Source: Rhodanobacteraceae bacterium (GTDB lineage: Bacteria > Pseudomonadota > Gammaproteobacteria > Xanthomonadales > Rhodanobacteraceae). Taken from it: 64,000 bases of DNA. The translations under genes were made by a program, and so were the position numbers. The notes under the pieces were generated by a model, which worked only from the letters and a program-made list of their open reading frames with translations, searched no databases and was not told the DNA's origin. Numbering within the stretch: the first letter of the stretch is position 1; every line of letters begins with the position of its first letter. The stretch is taken from assembly GCA_027019085.1 (NCBI GenBank), contig JALUXG010000012.1, positions 1 through 64,000 on the forward strand, given 5' to 3'. Below are positions 55,867 through 64,000 of this stretch, one piece after another.

Positions 55867-55938
55867 CGTATCCACGGCGTCGTCCGCAATCGCCGGATAC
55901 GGCCCGGACGGCGCCCGATTTCGCCACACTGTGCCAGA

Positions 55939-56610
55939 TCAGGCATCCCCGCCATGCAATTCACAGGCCTGGATGCGCTCGCTCGCGCGCCGATAGCCAT
56001 CGCGCTTGCTCATCCGGCCGATGAAGGCATGGATGTTGGGCATCGCATGCGCGTACGGATGACCACCACGGGCCAGGGCAAGCAGCGGAACGCTCATCTG
56101 GATGTCTGCCGCAGTGAAGTCGTTCCCGGCAAACCACGGCCGCTCCTCCAGGGCCGCATCGACCCAGTCAATATGTTTGTCCAGATTGGGTTGCAGGTAA
56201 CTCTTGCTTACCGGCTTGAGTACGGCGCGGGCCAGGGTGCGTACCGGCCATCGCGCACGCTGCATGCGGGCGAACACGATCCGCATCACCACCAGCGGCA
56301 TCAGGCTGCCTTCGGCGTAATGCATCCAGTAATGCCAGGCAAGGCGGGCATCGGTATCCTCGGGCGGCCCGAGTCGTCCCTTGCCGTAGCGTTCGACAAG
56401 ATAGGTGATGATGGCGCCCGATTCGGCCACCACCCTGCCGTCGTCCACGATCACCGGCGCCTTGCCAAGCGGATGCACGGCTTCGAGTCCCGGAGGAGCC
56501 AGCCCGCGGATACGGCCGTGATCGACCAGTTCGTAAGGCACACCGAGCTCTTCCAGCAACCATGGAATGCGCTGCGAACGCGATTGATGCAGATGATGAA
56601 CGACGATCAT
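55939..56610 (-). CDS. Glutathione S-transferase
   Basis: A 223-residue GST. The thioredoxin-like N-terminal domain (1-80) has HHLHQSRSQRIPWLLEELGVPYELV and the glutathione-binding PVIVDDGRVVAESGAIITYL; the all-helical C-terminal domain follows (about 90-215), with FTAADIQMSVPLLAL near 165-180. It resembles the class with Ser/His at the start of the active-site helix. Substrate is unknown. It is divergent from the MBL-fold gene. Confidence 0.9.
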   Translation of the reverse strand: MIVVHHLHQSRSQRIPWLLEELGVPYELVDHGRIRGLAPPGLEAVHPLGKAPVIVDDGRVVAESGAIITYLVERYGKGRLGPPEDTDARLAWHYWMHYAEGSLMPLVVMRIVFARMQRARWPVRTLARAVLKPVSKSYLQPNLDKHIDWVDAALEERPWFAGNDFTAADIQMSVPLLALARGGHPYAHAMPNIHAFIGRMSKRDGYRRASERIQACELHGGDA

Positions 56611-56708
56611 GCGTTTATCCCGTCAGGTCGGCGATATTCTGGCAGTGTGACACAGCTGCTGACTGTATCCGCGGAGTATCGTGAAACGCTACGGCAAAAG
56701 ATCTGATC

Positions 56709-57641
56709 ATGCAGGACAATCATCACATCCATACCATCGATACCGGCTTCCAGCGCCCCGCTTTCGATGCGGCTTACCTGGTCACGCACCGGGATCGCGC
56801 TGCATTCATCGATTGCGGTACCCGGCATAGTGTGCCGAAACTGCTCGCGGCCTTGCGCCATTCCGGCATGAAGCCCGAGAACGTGGACTGGCTGATCCTG
56901 ACCCACGTACACCTGGACCATGCCGGCGGCGCCGGGGAACTGCTGGCCCACCTGCCGCATGCCGCACTGGTGGTGCATCCTCGCGGCGCCAGGCACATGA
57001 TCGATCCCTCGAAACTGTGGGCCGGCGCCAGTGCGGTCTACGGCGAGGCCGTGATGCAGCGCGATTACGGCAGCCTGCGTCCGGTCCCTGCCGAACGTGT
57101 GGTCGAGGCGATGGACGGACACGAGGTCGACCTGGCCGGACGCAAGCTGGTCTGCCTTGACTCCCCCGGCCATGCCCGGCACCACAACGCCATCTGGGAC
57201 CCGCTCAGCGGCAGCTGTTTCACCGGCGACACGTTCGGTCTTTCCTACCGTGAATTCGATACCGCAAACGGTGCCTTCATCGTGCCCACCACGACACCGG
57301 TGCAATTTGACCCCGATGCCCTGCATGCTTCCATCGAGCGCATTTGCGCCCTCACCCCCCGGGCGCTGTTCCCGACCCATTACGGGCGTATCGAGGGCAT
57401 CGCGCGCCTGGCCTCGGACATGCATGAACAGATCGACGCGATGGTGGCTGTCGCCGTGGCCTGCGAGCAGCACGAGGATCGCCACGCCGCATTGACACGA
57501 AGCCTCGAGGAACTGTACGCCCGGCGTGCCGCAAGACACGGCTGGCCCGGTAGCCGGGCCCGGCTGCGCGAATTGCTGGGGGGCGATATAGAGCTCAATG
57601 CCCAGGGCCTCGAGGTCTGGCTCGACCGACGCCCGGACTGA
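56709..57641 (+). CDS. MBL-fold metallohydrolase
   Basis: A 310-residue metallo-beta-lactamase-fold protein. The metal site is HVHLDH (66-71), followed by HAGGAG, a later histidine in PGHARHH (about 157-160), GDTFGL, and FPTHYG (about 220). It would hydrolyse a thioester or related substrate; the C-terminal helical part (about 225-310) may cap the site. The substrate cannot be told. Its stop is one base from the convergent csaA stop. Confidence 0.85.
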   Translation: MQDNHHIHTIDTGFQRPAFDAAYLVTHRDRAAFIDCGTRHSVPKLLAALRHSGMKPENVDWLILTHVHLDHAGGAGELLAHLPHAALVVHPRGARHMIDPSKLWAGASAVYGEAVMQRDYGSLRPVPAERVVEAMDGHEVDLAGRKLVCLDSPGHARHHNAIWDPLSGSCFTGDTFGLSYREFDTANGAFIVPTTTPVQFDPDALHASIERICALTPRALFPTHYGRIEGIARLASDMHEQIDAMVAVAVACEQHEDRHAALTRSLEELYARRAARHGWPGSRARLRELLGGDIELNAQGLEVWLDRRPD

Positions 57642-57642
57642 C

Positions 57643-57990
57643 TCAGGACATGCGCGTGCCGTTGGGCACGGGTCGCTCCAGCGTGGTGATCACCACGCCG
57701 TCGGGGGTCTCGAACCCGGTCAGCAGGAATTGTGATCGCACCGGGCCGATCTGTTTTTCGGGAAAGTTGATGACACCGACAACCTGTTGGCCCACCAGGT
57801 CCTCGGGGGCATACAGGGCCTTGACCTGGGCACTTGTCTTCTTTTCGCCGTAGGGCCCGAAATCGACCCGGATGCGATAGGGCGGCTTGCGCGCCTCGGG
57901 AAAGTCCTCGACATGCGTGACCGTGCCTGCCACCAGCATCACGCGCTGGAAGTCGTCCCATTGGATGATCCCGATATCGTGATCGCTCAT
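57643..57990 (-). CDS. csaA: CsaA-like tRNA-binding-domain protein
   Basis: A 115-residue OB-fold protein of the CsaA family. Blocks are [68 protein letters not shown] and the C-terminal PVPNGTRM. CsaA is a tRNA-binding, chaperone-like protein, best known from Bacillus; its bacterial role is not settled. Its start overlaps the end of the FAD oxidoreductase gene (ATGA), so they are co-transcribed. Confidence 0.92.
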   Translation of the reverse strand: MSDHDIGIIQWDDFQRVMLVAGTVTHVEDFPEARKPPYRIRVDFGPYGEKKTSAQVKALYAPEDLVGQQVVGVINFPEKQIGPVRSQFLLTGFETPDGVVITTLERPVPNGTRMS

Positions 57991-59264
57991 GTCCGCTCAC
58001 TCCAGGTTTTCCAGGCATCACGCGATTGCAGCCACCAGTAGCTGGCCTGGGCGGCAAGATAACCCAGCGGACGCCAGGCCGGCACCAGGCCATAGCAGGC
58101 AAGCTTTTGCCAGTCCCGGCCCTGGTTGGCAATCGCGTCAGCCAGCAGTTCGCCCGCCACGGCAGTTGGCGCCAGACCATGGCCACCGAATGCCTGGGCC
58201 CACCACAACCCGTGCCCGTCGCCACCGATCTGAGGCATCTGATGGCGCGCATAACTCATCAGCCCGGCCCAGGCGTAGTCGATGCGGACATCGGCCAGTT
58301 GTGGGTAGACCCGGGCAAGATCCTGTTGCAGCAGGCGCTTGACGTCGCGTGGCGGGCGCTCGCGGATCGAGATCCGCCCGCCCCACAGCAGGCGCTCGTC
58401 CGGCAGCTTGCGGTAATAGTCGAAGGCAAAACGCGAGTCATAGATGGCACTGCGCGTGGCAATGGCCTCGTGCAGGCGTGCACCGAGTGGCTCGGTGACC
58501 ATCACATAGGTGGCGATCGGCAGCACCGCACGATCCACCCTGCCCTGCAGCCCGGACAGGTATCCGCCACAGGCCAGCACCACATGACGCGCATGCAATT
58601 CACCGGTGGGCGTACGCAGGCGCCATCCGGATCCGCAACGCTGCAATGCAGTCACCGGAGAAGCTTCATGTACGCGCACACCTTTTTCCTGCGCGACGCG
58701 TGCCAAGCCCTGTGCGTACTTGAGCGGGTGCAGATGCAGGGCATTGGGCTCGAACAGGGCATCGGAATAGCGCGAAGTCCGCAACATCGCGCGCAATGCG
58801 TCCCGGGATATCCACTTCCAGTGCACGCCGTAACGATCGGCAAGCACGCGCTGGCGCGCCTGCAACACTCGTGGGTCCCTAAACCAGTTGGTCCACAGCA
58901 CTCCGGCATCCACGGCGTCACATGCAATGGCGTAGCGGTCGATGCGTGAACGGATCCGGTCCACGGCTGCTACGGTCCAGTTGTACAGCATCCCGGCACG
59001 CGTCGGGCCCTGTTGCTTCAGCAGGGTCGTTTCATCCAGCGAGTAACCGGCAAAGACGAACCCCCCGTTGCGGCCGGAAGCGCCATGGCCAATGCGTTCG
59101 GCCTCCAGCAGGCAGACACCATCCATGCCTCGTTCGGCCAGCCCCAGCGCGGTATTGAGTCCGGCAAAGCCGCCGCCGACCACGGCCACCCGGACATCCA
59201 TTCGACCTTCAAGTGGCACAGGATCCGCACCGGGGGGCGCCGTGAATTCGTAGTAGTTCAGCAT
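57987..59264 (-). CDS. FAD-dependent oxidoreductase (DAO family, PuuB-like)
   Basis: A 425-residue oxidoreductase of the glycine/D-amino-acid oxidase (DAO) family, near the gamma-glutamylputrescine oxidase PuuB. The FAD motif is [10 protein letters not shown] (28-37), followed by GRNGGF and, near the C terminus, [20 protein letters not shown]. The active-site region with TEPLGARL and [17 protein letters not shown] is present. It would oxidise an amine or amino acid. The start ATG 59264 (MLNYYEF) is preferred to ATG 59306. The aguA/aguB pair elsewhere makes putrescine its plausible link; this is inference. Confidence 0.85.
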   Translation of the reverse strand: MLNYYEFTAPPGADPVPLEGRMDVRVAVVGGGFAGLNTALGLAERGMDGVCLLEAERIGHGASGRNGGFVFAGYSLDETTLLKQQGPTRAGMLYNWTVAAVDRIRSRIDRYAIACDAVDAGVLWTNWFRDPRVLQARQRVLADRYGVHWKWISRDALRAMLRTSRYSDALFEPNALHLHPLKYAQGLARVAQEKGVRVHEASPVTALQRCGSGWRLRTPTGELHARHVVLACGGYLSGLQGRVDRAVLPIATYVMVTEPLGARLHEAIATRSAIYDSRFAFDYYRKLPDERLLWGGRISIRERPPRDVKRLLQQDLARVYPQLADVRIDYAWAGLMSYARHQMPQIGGDGHGLWWAQAFGGHGLAPTAVAGELLADAIANQGRDWQKLACYGLVPAWRPLGYLAAQASYWWLQSRDAWKTWSERT

Positions 59265-59318
59265 ATTTCCAGGTACACAACGAACGATAGATGGCACCGA
59301 AGCCACACCCTGTGCACG

Positions 59319-60194
59319 TCAGTTCGTACGCAGGAATGCCTCGATTGCCGGTGCCAGTTCCGGATCGCGTTGCGCCAGATGCAGTGTGGCGCGCACCAGC
59401 CCCAGCTTGTTGCCGCAGTCGAAACGGCGGCCCTGAAAACGGTAGGCAAGCGCCTGCTGCTGATGCAAAAGCCCTTCGATGGCATCGGTGAGCTGGATTT
59501 CCCCTCCACTGCCCGGACGGGTCTGTTCGAGCAATTCGAAGATGCGTCCCGGCAAAACGTAGCGACCGACCACCCCGAGCTGGCTGGGTGCCTCCTCCGG
59601 CCGGGGTTTCTCCACCATGTGGGTGATGGGCGCGGCGTGTGCATCGATCGGTTCGCCAATCGCCACGATGCCGTACTTGTGGGTCTGGTCGCGCGGCACC
59701 TCCTCCACCGCGATGACACCGCCATCGGCGGACATGGCGGCATCTGCCATCTGTCGCAGGGCGCCGGGACCATCCTCGTTGAGGATCAGATCGTCCGGGA
59801 GCATGACGCCGAAGGGCTCGTCACCGACCACCGGCCGGGCGCAGAGGACCGCATGGCCCAGGCCCAGCGCCTCGGGCTGGGTCACGAACACCGCCCGTAC
59901 ATGGCGTGGAAGCGTGCCCTGCACCTGCGCGAGGAGTTCATCCTTGCCCTTGCTCTCCAGTTTCGCCTCCAGCTCGTAGGCCCTGTCGAAATAGTCGGCA
60001 ATGGCATGCTTGTAGCGGTTGGTGACGAACACCAGGGTATCGGCGCCCGCATCCACCGCTTCATCGACCGCATACTGGATCAGCGGGCGGTCAAGGACCG
60101 GAAGCATTTCCTTGGCCACAGCCTTGGTGGCCGGCAGGAAACGGGTTCCCAGTCCGGCGACAGGGAAAACTACTTTTCGCAAACGCTTGCTCAT
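59319..60194 (-). CDS. galU: UTP-glucose-1-phosphate uridylyltransferase
   Basis: A 291-residue GalU. The nucleotide-binding motif is FPVAGLGTRFLPATKA (10-25), then KEMLPVLDRPLIQYAVDEA, a central VLLPDDLIL-like segment (FGVMLPDDLI) and a Lys in EKPRPEEAPSQLGVVGRY. It makes UDP-glucose, the precursor of exopolysaccharide, LPS core and trehalose. The start overlaps the stop of the CapD-like epimerase gene by four bases. Confidence 0.95.
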   Translation of the reverse strand: MSKRLRKVVFPVAGLGTRFLPATKAVAKEMLPVLDRPLIQYAVDEAVDAGADTLVFVTNRYKHAIADYFDRAYELEAKLESKGKDELLAQVQGTLPRHVRAVFVTQPEALGLGHAVLCARPVVGDEPFGVMLPDDLILNEDGPGALRQMADAAMSADGGVIAVEEVPRDQTHKYGIVAIGEPIDAHAAPITHMVEKPRPEEAPSQLGVVGRYVLPGRIFELLEQTRPGSGGEIQLTDAIEGLLHQQQALAYRFQGRRFDCGNKLGLVRATLHLAQRDPELAPAIEAFLRTN

Positions 60195-62101
60195 GCGGCT
60201 CCTTCATTGTCGGCGGGGTGCAGCGCGATCACGTTGTCCGTACTGCCGGCATGGTCTGTCTGTTGCCAGCGGTATTCGGGCAGCAATCGGGAAATCTGCA
60301 GACGCAGGTCTTCCTCGTCGCAGGTTCTGACCGCGTCCTCGATCAGGTCCAATTGCGCAAGAAGAACTTCCCAGGCCATCTCGCGCGAACGCGCAAGGAA
60401 AATCTTGGCGTGCGTCGTGGCACTGTAATCCTCGCGGGCATCGAACAACTCTTCGAACAGTTTCTCGCCCGGACGCAGACCGGTGAACACGATGGGAACG
60501 TCCACACCGGGCTGCTTGCCGGCAAGCCGGATCATCTGCTCGGCGAGATCCCTGATGCGAACCGGTTCGCCCATGTCCAGCGCGAAGATCTCGCCGCCCC
60601 GGCCCAGTGCCGCAGCCTGCAGGATCAACTGGCAAGCCTCGGGAATGGTCATGAAATAGCGCGAGATTTCCGGATGCGTGACAGTCACCGGCCCGCCCTG
60701 CCGTATCTGCTCGCGGAACAGCGGAACCACGGAACCGGCCGAATCGAGCACGTTGCCGAAACGCACGGTGATGAAATGGGTGTGGAGGGAACGGCGGGAG
60801 AAGTTCTGACACACAATTTCGGCCACCCGTTTGCAAGCACCCATGACACTGCTCGGATTGACGGCCTTGTCGGTGGATATCAGCACAAAACGTTCGCACC
60901 CGGCGGCATCGGCCACCTCGGCTACCACGCGCGTCACCACAATGTTGTTGCGCACGGCCTCCCGGATTTGAGTCTGCAGCAGTGGAACCTGCTTGTAGGC
61001 GGCCGCATGAAAGACGATCTGCGGCCGATGCCTGCGGAAAATCTGCTCGAGCGCAATCCGGTCGCCGGCATCGGTCAGACAGGCAGTCAGCGAAAGATCG
61101 GGGAATTGCGTTGTCAGTTCGCGTTCTATGCGATACAGGTTGTACTCGCTGTTTTCCACCACGATCAGGCTGCGGGCACCCAGGCGCGCGACCTGGCGGC
61201 ACAGTTCGGCACCGATCGAGCCGCCGCCACCGGTGACCAGTACCACACGACCGCTGATTCCGGTGCGAATCGCTGTCCAGTCCAATTCGACGCTGTCACG
61301 CCCAAGTAAATCCTCGATGGCCACCTTCTTGATTTCGTTGAAATGCGCACGGCCCGCCACGACGTCCTCCAGCTTGGGGACGGTACGGAATGGAACACCC
61401 GATGCCTGGCACAGGTCGACCACACGCCGCATCTGTGCCGTGGTGGCGGCAGGCAGGGCGATCAGGAGCATCTGCGCTGCCACTTCACGGGCCAGTCTCG
61501 GCAGTTGTTCCAGCACGCCGAGAACCGGCACGCCGTGCACCCTCGCCCCGCGCAATGAGGGGTCGTCATCGACCAGGCCCACCAGCTGGTAACGTGCATC
61601 GCGGCGCACGTCGCGGGCAAGCGCCTCTCCTGCGCGGCCAGCACCGATGATGATCACGCGGCGGCTTTGCCGCGACGCAAACAGGTCCAGGCGACTGTCT
61701 TTCCAGAACCGGTAGGCCAGCCGGGGTCCTCCGAGCAGAATCGACAGCAGCACCGGATACAGCACGAAGATAGAACGCGGCACGCCCTGGAGTCGATCGT
61801 AAAGGAACAGTGCCAGCCCTATGCCTAGAGTGCCCACGAGTGCTGCGCGCAGGATATTCCACAGATCGGGAAGGCTGGCAAATCGCCATAGACCCTTGTA
61901 AAGCCCGGTCCAGGCAAACACGCCACCCTGTACCGCAAGAACGAGCGGAAACTCCATTTCCAGGAATGTCGCATCGCCCGAATGCAGCAACAGGTAACGC
62001 AGCGTCTTGGCCGCCCACCACGCCAGGGCGACCATCAGCAGGTCATGGATGACCACGGCCAGTCGCGGATGCAGGGAACCGACCCATTTATGCGCACGCA
62101 C
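60191..62101 (-). CDS. Membrane-bound nucleotide-sugar epimerase/dehydratase, CapD/WbpM-like
   Basis: A protein of about 636 residues. The first 130 residues hold four membrane helices. Next is a Rossmann-like domain (about 140-280, VIIIGAGRAGEALARDV), then the SDR catalytic domain (about 285-600) with VTGGGGSIGAEL, AAYKQVPLLQTQ, the FVLISTDKAVNPSSVMGACKR block, and RFGNVLDSAGSVVPLF. This WbpM/FlaA1/CapD group acts on UDP-GlcNAc (4,6-dehydration with or without 5-epimerisation). GTG 62101 is chosen because GGAGG stands seven bases ahead of it, whereas the ATG at 62107 is too close to that site. It overlaps wecA-like and galU. Confidence 0.88.
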   Translation of the reverse strand: MRAHKWVGSLHPRLAVVIHDLLMVALAWWAAKTLRYLLLHSGDATFLEMEFPLVLAVQGGVFAWTGLYKGLWRFASLPDLWNILRAALVGTLGIGLALFLYDRLQGVPRSIFVLYPVLLSILLGGPRLAYRFWKDSRLDLFASRQSRRVIIIGAGRAGEALARDVRRDARYQLVGLVDDDPSLRGARVHGVPVLGVLEQLPRLAREVAAQMLLIALPAATTAQMRRVVDLCQASGVPFRTVPKLEDVVAGRAHFNEIKKVAIEDLLGRDSVELDWTAIRTGISGRVVLVTGGGGSIGAELCRQVARLGARSLIVVENSEYNLYRIERELTTQFPDLSLTACLTDAGDRIALEQIFRRHRPQIVFHAAAYKQVPLLQTQIREAVRNNIVVTRVVAEVADAAGCERFVLISTDKAVNPSSVMGACKRVAEIVCQNFSRRSLHTHFITVRFGNVLDSAGSVVPLFREQIRQGGPVTVTHPEISRYFMTIPEACQLILQAAALGRGGEIFALDMGEPVRIRDLAEQMIRLAGKQPGVDVPIVFTGLRPGEKLFEELFDAREDYSATTHAKIFLARSREMAWEVLLAQLDLIEDAVRTCDEEDLRLQISRLLPEYRWQQTDHAGSTDNVIALHPADNEGAA

Positions 62102-63122
62102 GTTCATGCCTCCGCGTGACCTTGCGCATACAGTGACGGCGCGCAAGCCACCAGGTTGCAGCTGTGGCTGTATACAGGAACACCACCACATACGGCCCCA
62201 TCGCGGGCCGCTCCAGCGCCAGCCAGGCCAAGGGTGCAACAACCACGATGTTGTAGCTCAGGTACAGGCATCCGGTAATTCCATGCGAAAGGCCGCTGCG
62301 CACCAGGTACTGGTAGAGGTGCTCCCGATGGGCAGTGTACCAACGGCGCCCCTGCCGCATGCGCGTCAGCAGGGTCAGCGTGGCATCGGTTACGAACACC
62401 GCATGCAGTGCAAGCACGGCCCACAGGGCATGTGGCTGGTTGGCCCACCATAACGACCCGAGCATGAATACCAGCATGCCGGCATAGCCGCTGCCGACAT
62501 CGCCCATGAAGATGCGCGCCGGCGGGAGGTTGAAGACCAGGAAACCGGTCGCAGCCGCTGACAACACCAGATACGTCGCTGCCAGCACGGGCATGCCGCT
62601 GAAGGTACACAGCAGCATGCCGGCAAGTCCGACGAAAACCAGTTGCAATCCCAGCAGGCCATCAATGCCGTCCATGAAATTGTGCAGGTTGATGCTCCAT
62701 GCACCCACCCCGACCAGGGGCAGCACCCACCACCATGAAGCATGTGCTACCGACACCAGCACCCACACGAAGGCCGCCGAGGCCAGAAAATGTGCGAGCA
62801 GGCGCGGCAGCGCGGCCAGGCCCCTGCGGTCATCGCACCAACCGACGATCGCGACCAGTACCCCGGCCAGCATCAGGACCCCAAGCAGGTATGCCGGATG
62901 CATGCGCCCATGCAGCACAATCCAGAGACCGGACAGGGTGCCGGCAACCAGCCCCACGCCCCCGCCACGCGGAGTGGGAGCGGAGTGCGAGCGGCGTTGG
63001 CCGGGATGATCGAGCATGCCTTTGCGCCTGGCATAACCGATGCTGTAGCCGGTAATGGCCATCGACACGACCAGGGACACGATGACCGCCAGGCCGGCCT
63101 GCTGCAACGTATATGCGTCCAT
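62088..63122 (-). CDS. Undecaprenyl-phosphate sugar-1-phosphate transferase (WecA/MraY family)
   Basis: A 344-residue polytopic protein with about ten or eleven membrane helices. Diagnostic cytosolic motifs are HPGQRRSH (39-46), the catalytic GWCDDRRGL (94-102), HNFMDGIDG (147-155), FMGDVGSG and the HREHLYQ loop. It would transfer a sugar phosphate from a UDP-sugar to undecaprenyl phosphate to start a surface glycan. The neighbouring CapD-like epimerase may make its substrate. Closest to WecA/WbpL types; the particular sugar is not known. Confidence 0.87.
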   Translation of the reverse strand: MDAYTLQQAGLAVIVSLVVSMAITGYSIGYARRKGMLDHPGQRRSHSAPTPRGGGVGLVAGTLSGLWIVLHGRMHPAYLLGVLMLAGVLVAIVGWCDDRRGLAALPRLLAHFLASAAFVWVLVSVAHASWWWVLPLVGVGAWSINLHNFMDGIDGLLGLQLVFVGLAGMLLCTFSGMPVLAATYLVLSAAATGFLVFNLPPARIFMGDVGSGYAGMLVFMLGSLWWANQPHALWAVLALHAVFVTDATLTLLTRMRQGRRWYTAHREHLYQYLVRSGLSHGITGCLYLSYNIVVVAPLAWLALERPAMGPYVVVFLYTATAATWWLARRHCMRKVTRRHERACA

Positions 63123-63140
63123 GGCACTCCCGCCTCGTGA

Positions 63141-64000
63141 TTATTCGTTGGCCACGCCCAATATCGGCAATACCGTCGCCCAGTGCTTGCAACTGGGGCA
63201 TTGCCAGTGATGCGCCTTGGCGCCGAATCCGCACTGACTGCAGCGGTACATGGCCTGGCCCTCCAGCAGCTTGCGCGTCAAGTCGCGCAGAATGAGAAAA
63301 TTGGCACGCGCATCGCCCGATACCTTGTCCATGGTCGCATCGATCAGGGCCATGAGTCCGCGCACCGACGGGCGCAAACGCAGCTGTTCGGTGAGAAAGG
63401 CAACGGCCGCCTGCTCACCATCACGTTCGCGGTAGATGCGGGTCAGGGCCAAGACCGGCGATACGCCATGGTAGCGCTCTATGATGTCACGCAGGAAACG
63501 TTCGGCCTGGTCCATCGTACCCGAACGCACATGGCATTCCAGCAACGGCGGGAGTATTTCCGGGACGAAGGCTATGCCGGTGCCTATGGCATGCTGGTAG
63601 CTGTCTATCGCAGCTTTGTAGTCACCCGCCTGCACCTGCAACGCGCCGGCGATCATGTAGGCACGGGTACAGTTCCTGTCGTGCTCGAAAGCCTGACTCA
63701 GGAAGTGGCTTGCGTCCCCGCGTGCGCCGTGCTGACGCGCCTGCTCGGCCAGTTCGCAGTAATAGTGAGCAATGTCATGTCCCTGTGACTCACCACTCAT
63801 CTTCTCCAGCCGCCTGGCCTGCTCGATGGCCTGGTGCCAGTCGCGTTCGTGCTGATAGATGGCGATCAGGTGCCGCAACGCGGAAGGCGCATGCGCGTTC
63901 ATGGCCGCCAGGTCGGCGAACAGGGTCTCGGCGCGATCGAGCAATCCGGCGCGCATGTAGTCCTCGCCCAGCTCGAGCAGGGCGACGGTCTTCATGTCGT
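63141..64000 (-). CDS. lapB: LPS assembly protein LapB, 5' end outside the window
   Basis: The C-terminal 286 codons or so of LapB (YciM), a 389-residue protein in E. coli. The visible part holds TPR repeats (LGEDYMRAGLLDRAETLFADL, then LIAIYQHERDWHQAIEQARRLEK and further copies) and the C-terminal rubredoxin-like zinc site CSQC...CPSC that controls LpxC turnover with FtsH. An internal ATG at 63995 is not taken as the start because the frame continues to the edge with conserved sequence. Partial: the N-terminal membrane anchor lies beyond 64000. Its neighbours make glycans of the cell surface. Confidence 0.92.
   Translation of the reverse strand, partial: DMKTVALLELGEDYMRAGLLDRAETLFADLAAMNAHAPSALRHLIAIYQHERDWHQAIEQARRLEKMSGESQGHDIAHYYCELAEQARQHGARGDASHFLSQAFEHDRNCTRAYMIAGALQVQAGDYKAAIDSYQHAIGTGIAFVPEILPPLLECHVRSGTMDQAERFLRDIIERYHGVSPVLALTRIYRERDGEQAAVAFLTEQLRLRPSVRGLMALIDATMDKVSGDARANFLILRDLTRKLLEGQAMYRCSQCGFGAKAHHWQCPSCKHWATVLPILGVANE

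Noticed and set aside
55867-55901. Inverted repeat CGTATCC/GGATACG between convergent genes as a terminator
   Set aside because: The stem is seven pairs with a loop of about 21 bases and no T tract, so it is too weak to call.

Overview
The window is GC-rich chromosomal DNA from a gammaproteobacterium. Lysobacterales (Xanthomonadales) fits best: RpmJ is the 41-residue two-cysteine form, an rluC/rne divergent pair is present, and putrescine would be made by agmatine deiminase plus N-carbamoylputrescine amidase. This placement is inference from gene content. A complete red-type (form IC) RuBisCO operon shows that the organism can fix CO2, so an autotroph or facultative autotroph is likely.

Layout. 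(1) About 60-4100 is visibly more AT-rich and looks like a small accessory island: a truncated Hsp70/actin-like ATPase with a DnaJ-type zinc motif, a metallophosphoesterase, an antitoxin-like HTH protein without a toxin, and a vapBC module framed by two diverged direct repeats of about 110 bp. (2) 4171-5193 is an exported tandem rhodanese. (3) 5222-17142 is the Calvin-cycle locus: divergent cbbR, then cbbL-cbbS-rpe-cbbX-fbp-prk-tkt-pgp-fba-redoxin-cbbY, with many 4-bp stop/start overlaps. It covers carboxylation, RuBisCO repair (CbbX), ribulose-bisphosphate regeneration and disposal of 2-phosphoglycolate and of an inhibitory sugar bisphosphate. (4) 17426-20398 holds tadA and the 5-oxoprolinase genes pxpBCA. 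(5) 20402-28004, minus strand, holds lptG, an ArnT-like glycosyltransferase, and an operon for a molybdenum hydroxylase with its own XdhC and MocA maturation factors. (6) 28172-32187 is a signalling cluster: PAS-GGDEF-EAL-REC protein, response regulator and soluble histidine kinase. (7) 32474-41573 is mixed housekeeping: a LysR regulator, rpmJ, aguA/aguB, a TraB-family protein, a diheme cytochrome c, nfuA, phhB and rluC. (8) 41914-45021 is rne with a long leader. (9) 45098-59264 carries many single genes, including rsmC/rsuA, nfeD/slipin, a sulfotransferase, an S10 peptidase and csaA with an FAD oxidase. (10) 59319 to the end, minus strand, is a surface-polysaccharide and LPS-control cluster (lapB, wecA-like, CapD-like, galU); lapB runs off the window.

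No rRNA, tRNA, CRISPR array or intact insertion sequence was seen. The most unusual signals are the repeat-framed vapBC unit with a co-varying hairpin, the dyad-rich spacer at 23077-23433, the hairpin-filled cbbS-rpe spacer, and the ATPase/zinc-motif fusion at the left edge. All assignments come from reading motifs, gene order and length, without database searches.
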